Shown here: piece by piece, positions 1-8,358 of the stretch
Layout of the letters: each line of letters starts with the position of its first letter
Position numbering within the stretch: the first letter of the stretch is position 1
From: Emticicia sp051209875
Lineage (GTDB): Bacteria > Bacteroidota > Bacteroidia > Cytophagales > Spirosomataceae
Length of the DNA stretch: 64,000 nucleotides
Assembly: GCF_051209875.1 (NCBI RefSeq)
Contig: NZ_JBNTQY010000001.1
Coordinates: forward strand, 1,364,001 to 1,428,000
Direction: 5' to 3'
Made by a program: the position numbers and the translations under genes
The notes under the pieces: model-generated
Told to the model about the DNA's origin: nothing
The model's database searches: none
What the model saw: only the letters and a program-made list of their open reading frames with translations

Positions 1-2
1 AA

Positions 3-107
3 GTGGACTGCCGCAACGGTCATAAAGTAAAAAGACGTAAACCTGAGTGTCATTATTGTTTTTTTTACAGATATATAGATTGGGAAACATCAAAGAAACT
101 TTTCTAA
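3..107 (+). CDS. Possible C-terminal end of a clipped gene
   Basis: The third forward frame is open from the window edge to a TAA at 105-107 and encodes about 34 residues. The peptide has a cysteine near its start and a CHYC motif in the middle, set in a basic stretch (NGHKVKRRKPECHYC), followed by an aromatic tail. This could be the end of a small zinc-ribbon-like protein whose start lies outside the window. The other two forward frames stop at once. With so few residues, a chance open frame cannot be excluded and I do not recognise the family. Confidence 0.3.
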   Translation: MDCRNGHKVKRRKPECHYCFFYRYIDWETSKKLF

Positions 108-163
108 GTTCTTTTTAAATGAGCTTATTACAACCTTTCATCCAATGATTTCAATGACGAACA

Positions 164-1624
164 TTAACGCAAGGCCGATAACTTACTCTGTCGAATCATT
201 TCAACAGTAAAATCTATTACACTTGTATTATTTTTTATTAACTCTTCATAGTTACGATTTACTTCAAAGTCAGGTTGTAGAAAAAAATCTTTATTTACAT
301 GATTAGGTAATCGGTGCATGATTTTCATCAATGGTGTGTGAACAATAAATTTTGTGTTTGGTAACTTAAAATCTTGCCAATTAACGGCAAAACTACCCCA
401 AGTTGCTCCTCCAACGGCTTGTCCAATGAATTTATCTCCAATACCTAAATCTTTCGCCAAATTAAGTGTAAAAGTAGTTGCTGAATAACAACCAGGATCA
501 ATAATAAAATACGTTTTCCCTCGATAGGCTAATCTTTTTTCAGGTTTTTGTTTGTCATTACGTTTATTAACACGATACATCCATTCTCCTTTTCGTTTCG
601 GAAAACCCATCCACATGGTTAGTGGTGGGCCAATCCACTGAGGCTTGAAAAGTGTAAAATAAGCCTTTTTCTTAAAGGCGAGTGTATCAACCAATGTAAA
701 AGGTGTAGGTGAAAGGTATTTTAGAAAACGAGAAATATTTGGAATATAACCACCACCATTGGCCCTGAAATCTATGATTAAATGCTCAACTTTTAGTTTT
801 TTGATTTCTCCAAACCTTGTTCTTAACAACCGTTTGAATTTGCGATTGTCAAAATCAAAGAATTTGTCTTTCATTGAAAAATCGGTAATATCAAGTTTTG
901 AAATATGATTAGTACTATCAATGATTTTTAAAGCAAAATTAGGTCTGGTAAGTGATTTATAACGTTTATTTGAAGTTTTATTGATTTCGGCGTTTGTCAG
1001 GCAAGCTACTTTTTTTGTCAGAATAGAATCATTTTTAGCCAAGCGATAAGTGATTTTGATAGAGTCAAGTTCACCATATTTTCGCTTAAAATAATTGGGG
1101 AAAGCCCCAGTTGTATAATAATCTTTTACGACCTCATTACCATTATCGCTCGAAACCAAAGGTTTGAGTTTTTGCATTAAATTAGTAATCGGCTCATCAT
1201 TGAATGCCAAAACTTCAGAACCCCGTAAAATACTTGAATCACGGGCATAATTAAGCGAAATATAATATTTATTGCTGATTTTTCGGAGATAAAATGGCAC
1301 ATACTTGGTTTTCTTAGCATCAAAACGCTTTTTATTGAACAGAAGATTGGTGTGTCCATCCTTTACATTAGTAACCAAATTGGAAAGAATACTAAATATT
1401 TCTAAATAGTTAAGTGGCTGATTAACAGAATTATACAAAGAGTCATATTTTTGCAGATAAGCTTCTTTGCTTATGTAATAATACATTCCGGGGTGAATTT
1501 TTTCAAACTTTTTTTTCAAAAAAGCCATATCTTGCCTGACTTCTTCGGGTGTAAAAGTTGCCTTATTTTTTTGTGCGAAAGTCAATAATGGTGAAAGCAA
1601 AAGTAATAGCAATAGTTGTTTCAT
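164..1624 (-). CDS. S41 family peptidase (tail-specific protease-like), exported
   Basis: A 486-residue protein with a Sec signal peptide (poly-Leu core ending LTFAQ, residues 1-18), so it acts in the periplasm or beyond. It has an S41 layout: an N-terminal helical part with a DGHT motif near residue 90, a middle region, then a strand-rich protease core with LIIDFRANGGG near 285 and GCYSATTF near 379. The serine at about 381 sits where S41 enzymes carry the nucleophile. The usual lysine about 25 residues later is not obvious, so the exact catalytic set is uncertain. It is a clear paralogue of the next upstream gene on the same strand, separated by a 114-bp spacer almost filled by an inverted repeat. 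Substrates are unknown. Confidence 0.85.
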   Translation of the reverse strand: MKQLLLLLLLSPLLTFAQKNKATFTPEEVRQDMAFLKKKFEKIHPGMYYYISKEAYLQKYDSLYNSVNQPLNYLEIFSILSNLVTNVKDGHTNLLFNKKRFDAKKTKYVPFYLRKISNKYYISLNYARDSSILRGSEVLAFNDEPITNLMQKLKPLVSSDNGNEVVKDYYTTGAFPNYFKRKYGELDSIKITYRLAKNDSILTKKVACLTNAEINKTSNKRYKSLTRPNFALKIIDSTNHISKLDITDFSMKDKFFDFDNRKFKRLLRTRFGEIKKLKVEHLIIDFRANGGGYIPNISRFLKYLSPTPFTLVDTLAFKKKAYFTLFKPQWIGPPLTMWMGFPKRKGEWMYRVNKRNDKQKPEKRLAYRGKTYFIIDPGCYSATTFTLNLAKDLGIGDKFIGQAVGGATWGSFAVNWQDFKLPNTKFIVHTPLMKIMHRLPNHVNKDFFLQPDFEVNRNYEELIKNNTSVIDFTVEMIRQSKLSALR

Positions 1625-1645
1625 GGGGCTTTTAATGAGCGATTT

Positions 1646-1724
1646 GTGAGTTTGTGATTGAGTGATTTGAAATTTTTATTGAATGAGTTAAATGTTCAAA
1701 AGAATCACTCAATCACAAACTCAC
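1646..1724. repeat. 22-bp perfect inverted repeat between the two S41 genes
   Basis: Positions 1646-1667 are exactly complementary to 1703-1724, leaving a 35-nt loop. The arm is made of repeated gtgag/gtgat words. The stem begins 14 nt after the stop of the upstream S41 gene and ends 22 nt before the start of the downstream one, so it fills the spacer. No T-run follows on either strand, which argues against a simple intrinsic terminator. The word cactcaatca in the right arm recurs before the YtxH gene at about 4716-4726. Confidence 0.85.
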
Positions 1725-1738
1725 TCATTCACTAAACA

Positions 1739-3232
1739 CTACCTAATCTTGACCTTATTTTTAATTAAATTCAAGGTGAATTTCAATACCGTGTCTTCAT
1801 TTTTTAGAAAATCCTCAAGATTTGGATTGACCTCAAAATCGGGTTGTAAAATAGGTTTGTCATATTTTTTTGAATCTATATTATAAAGAATACGTCCTAG
1901 TGGTAATGAAATTTCTAATTCAGTGTTAGGAAGTTGAATGGACGAAAATTGTGCAGCCGAACAGCCATCATAAGCTCCCCCGCAAGTCATACCCACGTAA
2001 GTTCCAACATCCATGTTATGCAATTTAGAAACCAACAAAGCGGCGGCTGAAAATGTACCTCCATTCATCAAAACATAAACATTATTACCATAGTGAAACT
2101 CATCATGTGGACGTTGTTTTTGGTAATATTTGCTTTCTAAATAACCTTCATTATCTTTAATTGTAAATTCAGTATTAAGTCTCGAAGATGCTTCTTTAGC
2201 AAGATAAGCATCAAATTTTTTATAATCTTGTTTGAGTCGTTGAAGTCCAGCTTCTCTAAATCCCAATTTATAAGCATCAAATGGCTGTGTCACAAAATAC
2301 CGAAGGAAAAAGATTGAATAATCGATGATTCCACCCGAATTTCCACGTAAATCAAGAATTAAATTCTCTATTTTATTTTCTTGTAGTTTTCTAAAAATCT
2401 TTCTTGTTTCACCTTCAAAATTACCTCTTCCGAAGTTTCGCATATCATACATAAACGAACGAATATCAACCATCGCAACCCGCTGACTTGAATCGATAAC
2501 TCGGTAGGATACAATGCCTGTGGTATCTTCATCTACATCAGGATACCTAACTTCGTACATTTTCTCCATAAAATCAGCATTTTGTCCTTCTATTTTGCTG
2601 GTTTTTGCTTTGTCTTGCCCTTGCTTTCGATAAGTCAATAAAAAACTATCTTGCTCACCTTTCCACAAATAATACAATTTTCTAAATTCTCTAATCGCAT
2701 AATACTTTCGAGCATTTGGATTAATTCCATCACCATTATAATAAGATATATTTTCTAAATGCTCTAAAATTTTCTTTACTGGTTGACCATCAATTGCTAA
2801 TATTTCAGTACCACGAGTTATTTTTCTATCAGCCGAGTAATTTCTCGAAACCAATAATTGATTATTGATATATCTAACGCTGAAAGGGAAATATTTTGGT
2901 CGTTCAAGAGAAGAATTGTTTTTTGAAAGTAGTCGGCGATCGGGACTCATGTGCGTATGACCACAACCAAGAGCCTGAACCATTGGTAAAAAAATAAAAT
3001 AGGCGTCTCGAAGCGAATAACGCCCGCTGACGCTTTGGGAAAGTGAATCATAGATTCGCTCGAATTTTTCCTTAGTAATATATTTGTAGGGGTCGGGGTG
3101 GTATTTTTCGATTTCGTTTTTTAATGAAGTCAAATCTTCTCTTATCTGTTCGGCCGAATAAGATTGTGAATAAGCAGCTAAATAGCTGATTACCAACAAA
3201 ATAGTACTAATATATCGAAGCCCTCTTTTCAT
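1739..3232 (-). CDS. S41 family peptidase, paralogue of the adjacent gene
   Basis: A 497-residue exported protein with a signal peptide ending near AAYSQS. The S41 features are a CGHTHM motif near residue 93 (equivalent to DGHT in the neighbour), LILDLRGNSGG in the core and MNGGTFSAA near residue 390. The serine at about 395 is the likely nucleophile. Both paralogues end in the same QPDFEVN segment, supporting tandem duplication and divergence. The spacer to the downstream paralogue is 114 bp, so co-transcription is possible, though a strong hairpin lies between them. In this family such proteins are stand-alone exported proteases of unknown target. Confidence 0.87.
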   Translation of the reverse strand: MKRGLRYISTILLVISYLAAYSQSYSAEQIREDLTSLKNEIEKYHPDPYKYITKEKFERIYDSLSQSVSGRYSLRDAYFIFLPMVQALGCGHTHMSPDRRLLSKNNSSLERPKYFPFSVRYINNQLLVSRNYSADRKITRGTEILAIDGQPVKKILEHLENISYYNGDGINPNARKYYAIREFRKLYYLWKGEQDSFLLTYRKQGQDKAKTSKIEGQNADFMEKMYEVRYPDVDEDTTGIVSYRVIDSSQRVAMVDIRSFMYDMRNFGRGNFEGETRKIFRKLQENKIENLILDLRGNSGGIIDYSIFFLRYFVTQPFDAYKLGFREAGLQRLKQDYKKFDAYLAKEASSRLNTEFTIKDNEGYLESKYYQKQRPHDEFHYGNNVYVLMNGGTFSAAALLVSKLHNMDVGTYVGMTCGGAYDGCSAAQFSSIQLPNTELEISLPLGRILYNIDSKKYDKPILQPDFEVNPNLEDFLKNEDTVLKFTLNLIKNKVKIR

Positions 3233-3296
3233 TTACTTAATTTCTTTGATTCAAATCTACTTTAAAATAATGATAAAAAAAATACCTCACTCAGCT

Positions 3297-3418
3297 CTCT
3301 CCTTCAAGGAGAGGGCGTTAAATATCAGATGATTTAAAGTCCTTATATCTTGGGAGAAGGGTTTAGGATGAGGGTAAACAACAAATAATATAGAAATTTC
3401 CCCTTGAGTGGTTAGGGG
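3297..3418. repeat. Intergenic GC-richer element with near-palindrome
   Basis: The spacer between the S41 gene and nusB holds a stretch richer in G and C than its surroundings. It has an 8-bp palindrome (CTCTCCTT, one base, AAGGAGAG; 3297-3313), then a ggagaagggtttagg-type segment and a CCCCT...AGGGG pair (3400-3418). Short elements of this composition are often dispersed in Bacteroidota intergenic DNA. No protein reading frame across it is convincing. Confidence 0.45.
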
Positions 3419-3435
3419 TGTTGGGATTTTTTTCT

Positions 3436-3443
3436 TAATTTTG
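3436..3443 (+). promoter_or_regulatory. Bacteroidota -7 box for nusB
   Basis: TAATTTTG matches the TAnnTTTG -7 consensus of the Bacteroidota primary sigma factor and is followed by CAGC. It lies 31 nt before the nusB ATG at 3475. No clear -33 TTTG was identified. Confidence 0.5.
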
Positions 3444-3474
3444 CAGCTCAATAAACATAGTTCTTTGAACACCT

Positions 3475-4611
3475 ATGCTCAACAGACGCCTCATACGAAT
3501 TCGTGCGATGCAAGCCCTTTATGCTTATAAGCAAGCTGAGGGTGCGAATTTTCAATTATCTTTAGACCTCATTGCTGAAACTTTTGCTCCTGACTTAAAT
3601 TCAATGGAATTTCAAGACAAAGAAAAATTGGAAGGCTATCGAAAGTTAGGTCAACAATTACTTCAAGAAGAATTTTCTCGCCAAAAAGAAGATGATTTCA
3701 ATGCTCCACCAGAAGTTGTACGGGCAGTTGAGAAAGCCAAAGACTATTTTCTTCTCAAAAATAAAAAAGACATTCAACATTACGCCAGTAGAATGGTGAT
3801 TGAAGCCGAAAGAGTGTATGATTTGTATTTGCAAATTTTACAACTTTTTATCGAAATCGCAGACCGTGCCGAACTGGATGGAAGTAATGCCAGTCAATCA
3901 AAGTTTGCTGATAATCAAATTATTAAAGCTCTCAGACATGAACGAACACTCGAAACACAGTTGATTCGTAGAAGTATTGGCTTGAGTGGCGAACAAGTTT
4001 TTATTGCTAAACTTTACCGTGAAGTCATTCGCACAAACAAATACTACGAAGAATACTGCTCTAAAGTAAATCATACTCTTGAAGAAGATTTCTCAATCTT
4101 GAAATATTTGTTAAAAAACGTAATTTTGAAACAAGAAATTTCGTGGGAGTTTTTTGAGAAGCAAGATCTTTATTGGATTGATGATATCGAAACGCTCAGA
4201 GCGGCTGTTACGCATACTTTTCAAGCGTTTGTAGAAGATGGAAAATTAAAAATAAGTCTTTTAGATGATGAATGGGAGGAAAGAAAAGAATTTTTACAAA
4301 CTTTGTATCAGAAAAGTATTCTTGAATCAAAAGATTTAGAAGAAATTTTGATTCCAAAGTTGAAAAACTGGGAGATCGAGCGTATTGCCAGTACCGACCA
4401 TATTTTATTGAAAATGGCTTTAGTTGAGATGCTTAATTACCCAAGTATTCCTGTGAAAGTTACGATCAATGAAATTATTGAAATTGCAAAAGATTATAGT
4501 ACACCCAAAAGTGGACAGTTTGTCAACGGGATTTTGGATGGCGTAGCAAAAGAACTCAAAGAATCAGGACGACTTCGCAAAAGCGGACGAGGAATGCTGG
4601 ATAATAAGTAG
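3475..4611 (+). CDS. nusB: Transcription antitermination protein NusB (long Bacteroidota form)
   Basis: NusB binds boxA RNA with NusE/S10 in the rRNA antitermination complex. The protein has 378 residues, more than twice the roughly 140 of E. coli NusB, which is normal in Bacteroidota where an N-terminal helical extension precedes the NusB fold. The opening RLIRIRAMQALYAYKQ resembles the canonical NusB start. The C-terminal third (about 235-365) carries the NusB hallmarks, including DHILLKMALVEML and VTINEIIEIAKDYSTPKSGQFVNGILD. It heads a run with YtxH, DUF1573, YajC and YbbR genes, an order common in this phylum. Confidence 0.95.
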   Translation: MLNRRLIRIRAMQALYAYKQAEGANFQLSLDLIAETFAPDLNSMEFQDKEKLEGYRKLGQQLLQEEFSRQKEDDFNAPPEVVRAVEKAKDYFLLKNKKDIQHYASRMVIEAERVYDLYLQILQLFIEIADRAELDGSNASQSKFADNQIIKALRHERTLETQLIRRSIGLSGEQVFIAKLYREVIRTNKYYEEYCSKVNHTLEEDFSILKYLLKNVILKQEISWEFFEKQDLYWIDDIETLRAAVTHTFQAFVEDGKLKISLLDDEWEERKEFLQTLYQKSILESKDLEEILIPKLKNWEIERIASTDHILLKMALVEMLNYPSIPVKVTINEIIEIAKDYSTPKSGQFVNGILDGVAKELKESGRLRKSGRGMLDNK

Positions 4612-4755
4612 GTGCAGAAGCACAATGTAGAATTAAGAATGTTGTAGTTCGACTTTCCAATTCATTTAATATTATCAATTATCTAAAATAACGGGTGTTT
4701 TTAATAAAATAAGTATTCACTCAATCAATAAATCACTCATTTACTCATTAAATTT

Positions 4756-5076
4756 ATGAGCAATTCAACAAGAACTTTCATTTCATTTTTAGCTGGAGTA
4801 GCTACTGGAGCTGCTATTGGCATTTTGTATGCACCTGAAAAAGGCGAAGTCACACGAGATAAACTGTCTTATCGTTTGTCGAGATACCGTGAACAACTCC
4901 AAAAATTCATCAATGACCTTATCGAAAGAGGTGATGAAGTAGCGATGGAAGTAGTAGGTGGTGACAGCTCGGCAAAAGCCGAAGGGCAAAAAGTAGTAAG
5001 CGAAGCTCGCCAAAAAGCGGAAAAACTCTTAGAAGATGTAGAATCTTTGATGAGCCAAATAAAGTCAAAAAGCTAA
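4756..5076 (+). CDS. YtxH domain-containing protein
   Basis: A 106-residue protein with one N-terminal glycine/alanine-rich transmembrane segment (FLAGVATGAAIGILYAPEKG, about 11-30) that ends in the APEKG signature of YtxH proteins, followed by an amphipathic, probably coiled-coil tail. YtxH proteins are small membrane proteins, some stress induced, with no firm biochemical role. The 144-bp spacer before it contains cactcaatca/actcatt words also found near 1703-1724. Confidence 0.85.
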   Translation: MSNSTRTFISFLAGVATGAAIGILYAPEKGEVTRDKLSYRLSRYREQLQKFINDLIERGDEVAMEVVGGDSSAKAEGQKVVSEARQKAEKLLEDVESLMSQIKSKS

Positions 5077-5180
5077 TAAAATTTATAAGATTAACAGGTG
5101 GTCAGTATTCCGCATTTTAATTTATAACAATTAATCACTTAAAACCATCATTTGTCATTGATGGACTTTCAATTATTCTT

Positions 5181-5675
5181 ATGAAAAAGGTGTTTTTAGC
5201 CATTACTTCAACGATTATTCTTGCTGGGCTTAATTTTTCTTGCAATTTGATTGATTCACAAAATCAAACAAAAACGATGACTAAAGAAGATTCTTTGGCA
5301 GCTATCGCCAATGCTCCCGTCATTGAATTTGAAGAAGAATATTTTGACTTCGGAACACTTACCGAAGGTGATACAGTTCAACATGAATTTAAATTCAAAA
5401 ATGTTGGAAAAAGTGCTTTGCAAATTACAGATGTACAAGTGCAATGTGGCTGTACAGTTGCTTCAAAACCTGAATATCCTGTGGGTATTGGTCAGTCAGC
5501 TAAAATTGTGGTTCGTTTTAATAGCCTTGGAAAAGTGGGCACGAATAAGAAATTTGTTACTATTTATTCGAATGCTAATCCAAACCAAACGGTGTTATCA
5601 TTTACAGCACTTGTGAATAAAAAAGATATGCCAGATGCTTTGAAAGCAGCCGCTTCAAAAATACCTAAAATTTAA
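5181..5675 (+). CDS. DUF1573 lipoprotein
   Basis: A 164-residue protein with a lipoprotein signal (LNFSC, lipidated Cys about 21) and a DUF1573 Ig-like beta-sandwich. The family signature is EEYFDFGTLTEGDTVQHEFKFKN, followed by a CGC motif (QVQCGCTVA) and ends in VTIYSNANPNQ. It should sit in the periplasm attached to a membrane. DUF1573 genes commonly lie between nusB and yajC in Bacteroidota; the function is unknown. Confidence 0.9.
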   Translation: MKKVFLAITSTIILAGLNFSCNLIDSQNQTKTMTKEDSLAAIANAPVIEFEEEYFDFGTLTEGDTVQHEFKFKNVGKSALQITDVQVQCGCTVASKPEYPVGIGQSAKIVVRFNSLGKVGTNKKFVTIYSNANPNQTVLSFTALVNKKDMPDALKAAASKIPKI

Positions 5676-5765
5676 TTTGAAAATGGTTTTAGACGAAAAA
5701 CTGTTCATATTGAAATATCGTCATAGAATCTAAACCTTTTTTTAATAAACTTAACTCTAAAAATA

Positions 5766-6044
5766 ATGATTCTTTTACAAGCTCAAGGTGGAAACGGAAT
5801 GTTTTCAATAATTATGATGGTTGGTATGATTGCGGTATTTTATTTCTTTATGATTCGTCCGCAACAAAAGAAAACCCAAGACCAAAAGAAAATGGTTGAT
5901 GAGTTGAAAGAAGGAGATGAAATTGTGACTTTTGGAGGAATGCACGGTAAAATTGTATCAAAAGATGAAACAACTGTTACACTTTCAGCAGGTGGCGGAG
6001 CAAGATTAACTTTTGATAAAACAGCAGTTGCAAGAAAAAAATAA
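5766..6044 (+). CDS. yajC: Preprotein translocase subunit YajC
   Basis: A 92-residue single-pass inner-membrane protein. It has a transmembrane helix at about 12-29 followed at once by the diagnostic FFMIRPQQKK motif and a short cytoplasmic domain (EGDEIVTFGGMHGKIV). YajC associates with SecDF and SecYEG. Length and motif are typical, and the nusB-DUF1573-yajC-YbbR order is common in the phylum. Confidence 0.95.
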   Translation: MILLQAQGGNGMFSIIMMVGMIAVFYFFMIRPQQKKTQDQKKMVDELKEGDEIVTFGGMHGKIVSKDETTVTLSAGGGARLTFDKTAVARKK

Positions 6045-6071
6045 TTATAGCGGGCGGCGTTCCGCTCCACT

Positions 6072-6134
6072 GTCGATAGTCCATAGTCCACGGAAATAAT
6101 GGTTTTCTGTCATCTGTGGACTATCGTCCATTGA
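6072..6134. repeat. Degenerate inverted repeat of gtcc/atagtcc words
   Basis: The yajC-YbbR spacer contains gtcgatagtccatagtccac and, about 25 nt later, gtggactatcgtccattgac. These are partly complementary, including a perfect atagtccac/gtggactat pairing. The second arm ends a few bases before the preferred YbbR start at 6143. It belongs to the word-based spacer repeats seen at several sites in this window. Confidence 0.5.
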
Positions 6135-6142
6135 CTTTTAAA

Positions 6143-6796
6143 ATGAATTTACGAACATTATTTCTGTGCTTTCTTGCGGCTTTTGTATTTTGGTTATTGA
6201 ATTCGCTCAATAAAGCAGGTTATTCTACTAAAATAAATTTCCCTTTAGAGATAAAGTACAATGACTCTCTTTATATTCCAGTTACTCCACTGCCAAAACA
6301 AATTACAGTGAGTGTATCAAGTACAGGATGGGATTTATTGAAAGACAATTTATCACTAAATGCTTCACCTTTGGTTTATGAGATAGATAATCCGTTGACA
6401 GTTAGGAGATTAGACAATAGTTTTTTAATGGAATCTCTTACTACAAAACTCAAAAATACTAAAGTAAACTACATTGTATCAGATACAATTAGCTTAGTTT
6501 TTGAACGAAAATTATCAAAAACAATCAACTTAAAGGTAGATAGTTTGGGAATTGATTTACACAAGAACTTTGTAGTTTCGAGTTTAATCAATCTTTCACC
6601 AGCCCAAATTTTAATTGAAGGGCCAGAGTCAGTTTTGAAAACTTATCAAGATACATTCTTTATCAAGATTCCAGCTAAAAATTTAGCGACCAATTTTGAT
6701 GATAAAGTTGCGATTGTTTTACCTAAAAATACACAGGTTAAAGCAAATACCGAAAAAACATTGGTTAGTTTTGAAGTAGCAGAATTGTTGAAATAG
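6143..6796 (+). CDS. YbbR-like domain protein
   Basis: 217 residues from the ATG at 6143. A longer frame opens at a GTG at 6116 inside a repeat, but MNLRTLFLCFLAAFVFWLLN at the ATG gives a proper N-terminal membrane anchor, so the ATG is preferred. The rest (about 25-215) is extracytoplasmic beta-structure of the YbbR type. In Firmicutes the family member CdaR regulates the diadenylate cyclase CdaA; whether that holds here is not shown. In many Bacteroidota coaE follows this gene, but here a DUF721 gene does. Confidence 0.85.
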   Translation: MNLRTLFLCFLAAFVFWLLNSLNKAGYSTKINFPLEIKYNDSLYIPVTPLPKQITVSVSSTGWDLLKDNLSLNASPLVYEIDNPLTVRRLDNSFLMESLTTKLKNTKVNYIVSDTISLVFERKLSKTINLKVDSLGIDLHKNFVVSSLINLSPAQILIEGPESVLKTYQDTFFIKIPAKNLATNFDDKVAIVLPKNTQVKANTEKTLVSFEVAELLK

Positions 6797-6913
6797 GTTT
6801 TAGGAAATGAGTTTTCTTTCATAATACTTTATTTCTCAGATTAATTTTTAACCCAATTTTCTTCAAAATCTAATGTTTTTACCTAAAAAGCAACACCTAA
6901 TTCCTAAAACCTA
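6794..6913. repeat. Inverted repeat spanning the YbbR-DUF721 spacer
   Basis: taggttttaggaa at 6794-6806, which begins in the YbbR stop codon, is perfectly complementary to ttcctaaaaccta at 6901-6913. One more base (6914) separates the arm from a 3-nt gap before the ATG at 6918. The same 12-base core occurs in the inverted repeat at 59956-60062, again ending 4 nt before an ATG. Confidence 0.8.
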
Positions 6914-6917
6914 AGTC

Positions 6918-7223
6918 ATGGCTTCAGAAACTTCACGTCGCTCAAAGGCTACTCCCATGAAAGATGCTATTGAAGCATTTCTGAAAACGTTTGACCTCAA
7001 AACCAGATTTAATGAAACTTATCTGATTGCTTTTTGGGGACGAATGATGGGACAGACCATTGCCTCTCGCACCAAAGAAATCTACGTAAAAAATCGTGTT
7101 TTATATCTTCGTATCGATTCTTCACCTCTTCGTCAAGAGCTTTTTATGGCAAAAACCAAACTTATCGACCTCGTCAATAAAGATGTTGGCGAATCAGTAG
7201 TTGATGATGTTGTGTTTTTGTAG
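6918..7223 (+). CDS. DUF721 (DciA-like) protein
   Basis: A 101-residue basic protein with the DUF721 core: IEAFLKTFDLKTRFNE, then a WGRMMGQTIASRTKEIYVKNRVLYLRIDSSPLRQEL segment. The pattern W-x-x-hydrophobic-G followed by a strand-turn-strand is typical. DUF721 proteins are related to DciA, which helps load the replicative helicase in bacteria lacking DnaC. The length is typical of the short Bacteroidota forms. The role in replication is inferred from the family. Confidence 0.85.
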   Translation: MASETSRRSKATPMKDAIEAFLKTFDLKTRFNETYLIAFWGRMMGQTIASRTKEIYVKNRVLYLRIDSSPLRQELFMAKTKLIDLVNKDVGESVVDDVVFL

Positions 7224-7305
7224 TAAACTTTTTTTAGTCAAAATCTTGTTACTGGTAAAACAACTAAGATTCTTTAGACAAACTGGAAGTTAGTCACATA
7301 CAAAT

Positions 7306-8265
7306 ATGACAAAAAAAAATATACTCGTAGAAAGAGAGCGTAATCGGCAAGATTTGGGCTTCGGTACAAAAATGACCGACCGACGTACTCGCCTCATCAC
7401 AAATAATGGACAATTTAATGTAAAACGACAAGGGCAGTCGTTTTGGGCATGGCTTAATACTTACAATCGCCTCATTACCATATCATGGCGTCAGTTTTTT
7501 TTATTAGTCCTTTTAGTTTATCTATTGCTAAACCTCGGTTTTGCGTATCTGTATTATTTAATAGGAGTCGAGCATTTGGCTGGTGTTGATATGACCACCA
7601 CTCATTCACAGTTTTGGGACGCTTTCTTTTTCTCTGCTCAATCGCTCACTACCGTTGGCTATGGCCGTATTGCACCCATTGGTTTTGCCGCAAGTTTTGT
7701 GGCTGGACTTGAATCATTGGCTGGTTTGATGATGTTTGCCATCATTACAGGCTTGCTTTATGGGCGTTTTTCAAGACCCAATCCTCGTATTTTATTTAGT
7801 AAAAATGCTATTATCGCACCATATTTAGACACAAATGCCTTGATGTTTAGAATGGTGAATGAAAAAAGTAACCAAATTATCAATTTGGAAGTGAGTTTGG
7901 TTTTTTCTAAAGTTGAAGAAAAAAATGGGGTAAGAAATAGGCAATATTATGGACTTACACTTGAACGCTCAAAAGTGAATTTCTTTCCTACCAACTGGAC
8001 GATTGTCCATGCCATAACAGAAGATAGCCCTTTTTATGGCGAAACTTCCGAATCTTTGGCAGCAGCCGATGCTGAGTTTATGATTGCGACGCAAGGTATT
8101 GATGATACTTTTGCCGACCCAGTACATAAACGACATTCTTATTTTCATGATGAACTTGTTTGGGGAGCTAAATTTAAACCTATGCTTGAAACTGATGGTG
8201 AGGAAAGCTATATCTTAGACCTGAGCAAAATTGATGATTATGACCAAGTAGCTTTAAATGCTTGA
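7306..8265 (+). CDS. Inward-rectifier potassium channel (KirBac family)
   Basis: A 319-residue two-TM potassium channel. It has a slide-helix region (about 45-60), TM1 (about 62-86), a pore helix and the selectivity filter TTVGYG at 115-120, then TM2 (about 126-150). An immunoglobulin-like cytoplasmic domain follows, with VSLVFSKVEE, LTLERSKVNFFPTNWTIVH and HSYFHDELVWGAKF, all Kir hallmarks. It should conduct K+ across the inner membrane. No partner gene is evident; it lies between the DUF721 and LD-carboxypeptidase genes, each with its own spacer. Confidence 0.93.
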   Translation: MTKKNILVERERNRQDLGFGTKMTDRRTRLITNNGQFNVKRQGQSFWAWLNTYNRLITISWRQFFLLVLLVYLLLNLGFAYLYYLIGVEHLAGVDMTTTHSQFWDAFFFSAQSLTTVGYGRIAPIGFAASFVAGLESLAGLMMFAIITGLLYGRFSRPNPRILFSKNAIIAPYLDTNALMFRMVNEKSNQIINLEVSLVFSKVEEKNGVRNRQYYGLTLERSKVNFFPTNWTIVHAITEDSPFYGETSESLAAADAEFMIATQGIDDTFADPVHKRHSYFHDELVWGAKFKPMLETDGEESYILDLSKIDDYDQVALNA

Positions 8266-8276
8266 CAATTTTTGCA

Positions 8277-8354
8277 TTAGGCTTTAGGCAATACGCTTTA
8301 AGCAATTTAAAATTTATAAAAAGCATACAGCTTATAGCATAATGCTTATCGCTA
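8277..8354. repeat. Degenerate inverted word repeat before ldcA
   Basis: The 93-bp spacer carries ttaggctttaggcaatacgctttaagc-type words on the left and, near the ATG at 8359, words whose complement reads gcttat, gctataagc and ttagcgataagc. Pairing is imperfect (for example gctttaagc against gctataagc), but the layout matches the perfect repeats at 1646-1724 and 6794-6913. Confidence 0.4.
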
Positions 8355-8358
8355 AAAA

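Noticed and set aside
3287..3472. 61-codon minus-strand frame before nusB
   Set aside because: It runs through a dispersed-type repeat and the nusB promoter, with no protein-like features.
7306..8265. Voltage-gated or simple two-TM potassium channel instead of KirBac
   Set aside because: There is no voltage-sensor segment, and the large immunoglobulin-like C-terminal domain with Kir motifs fits KirBac.
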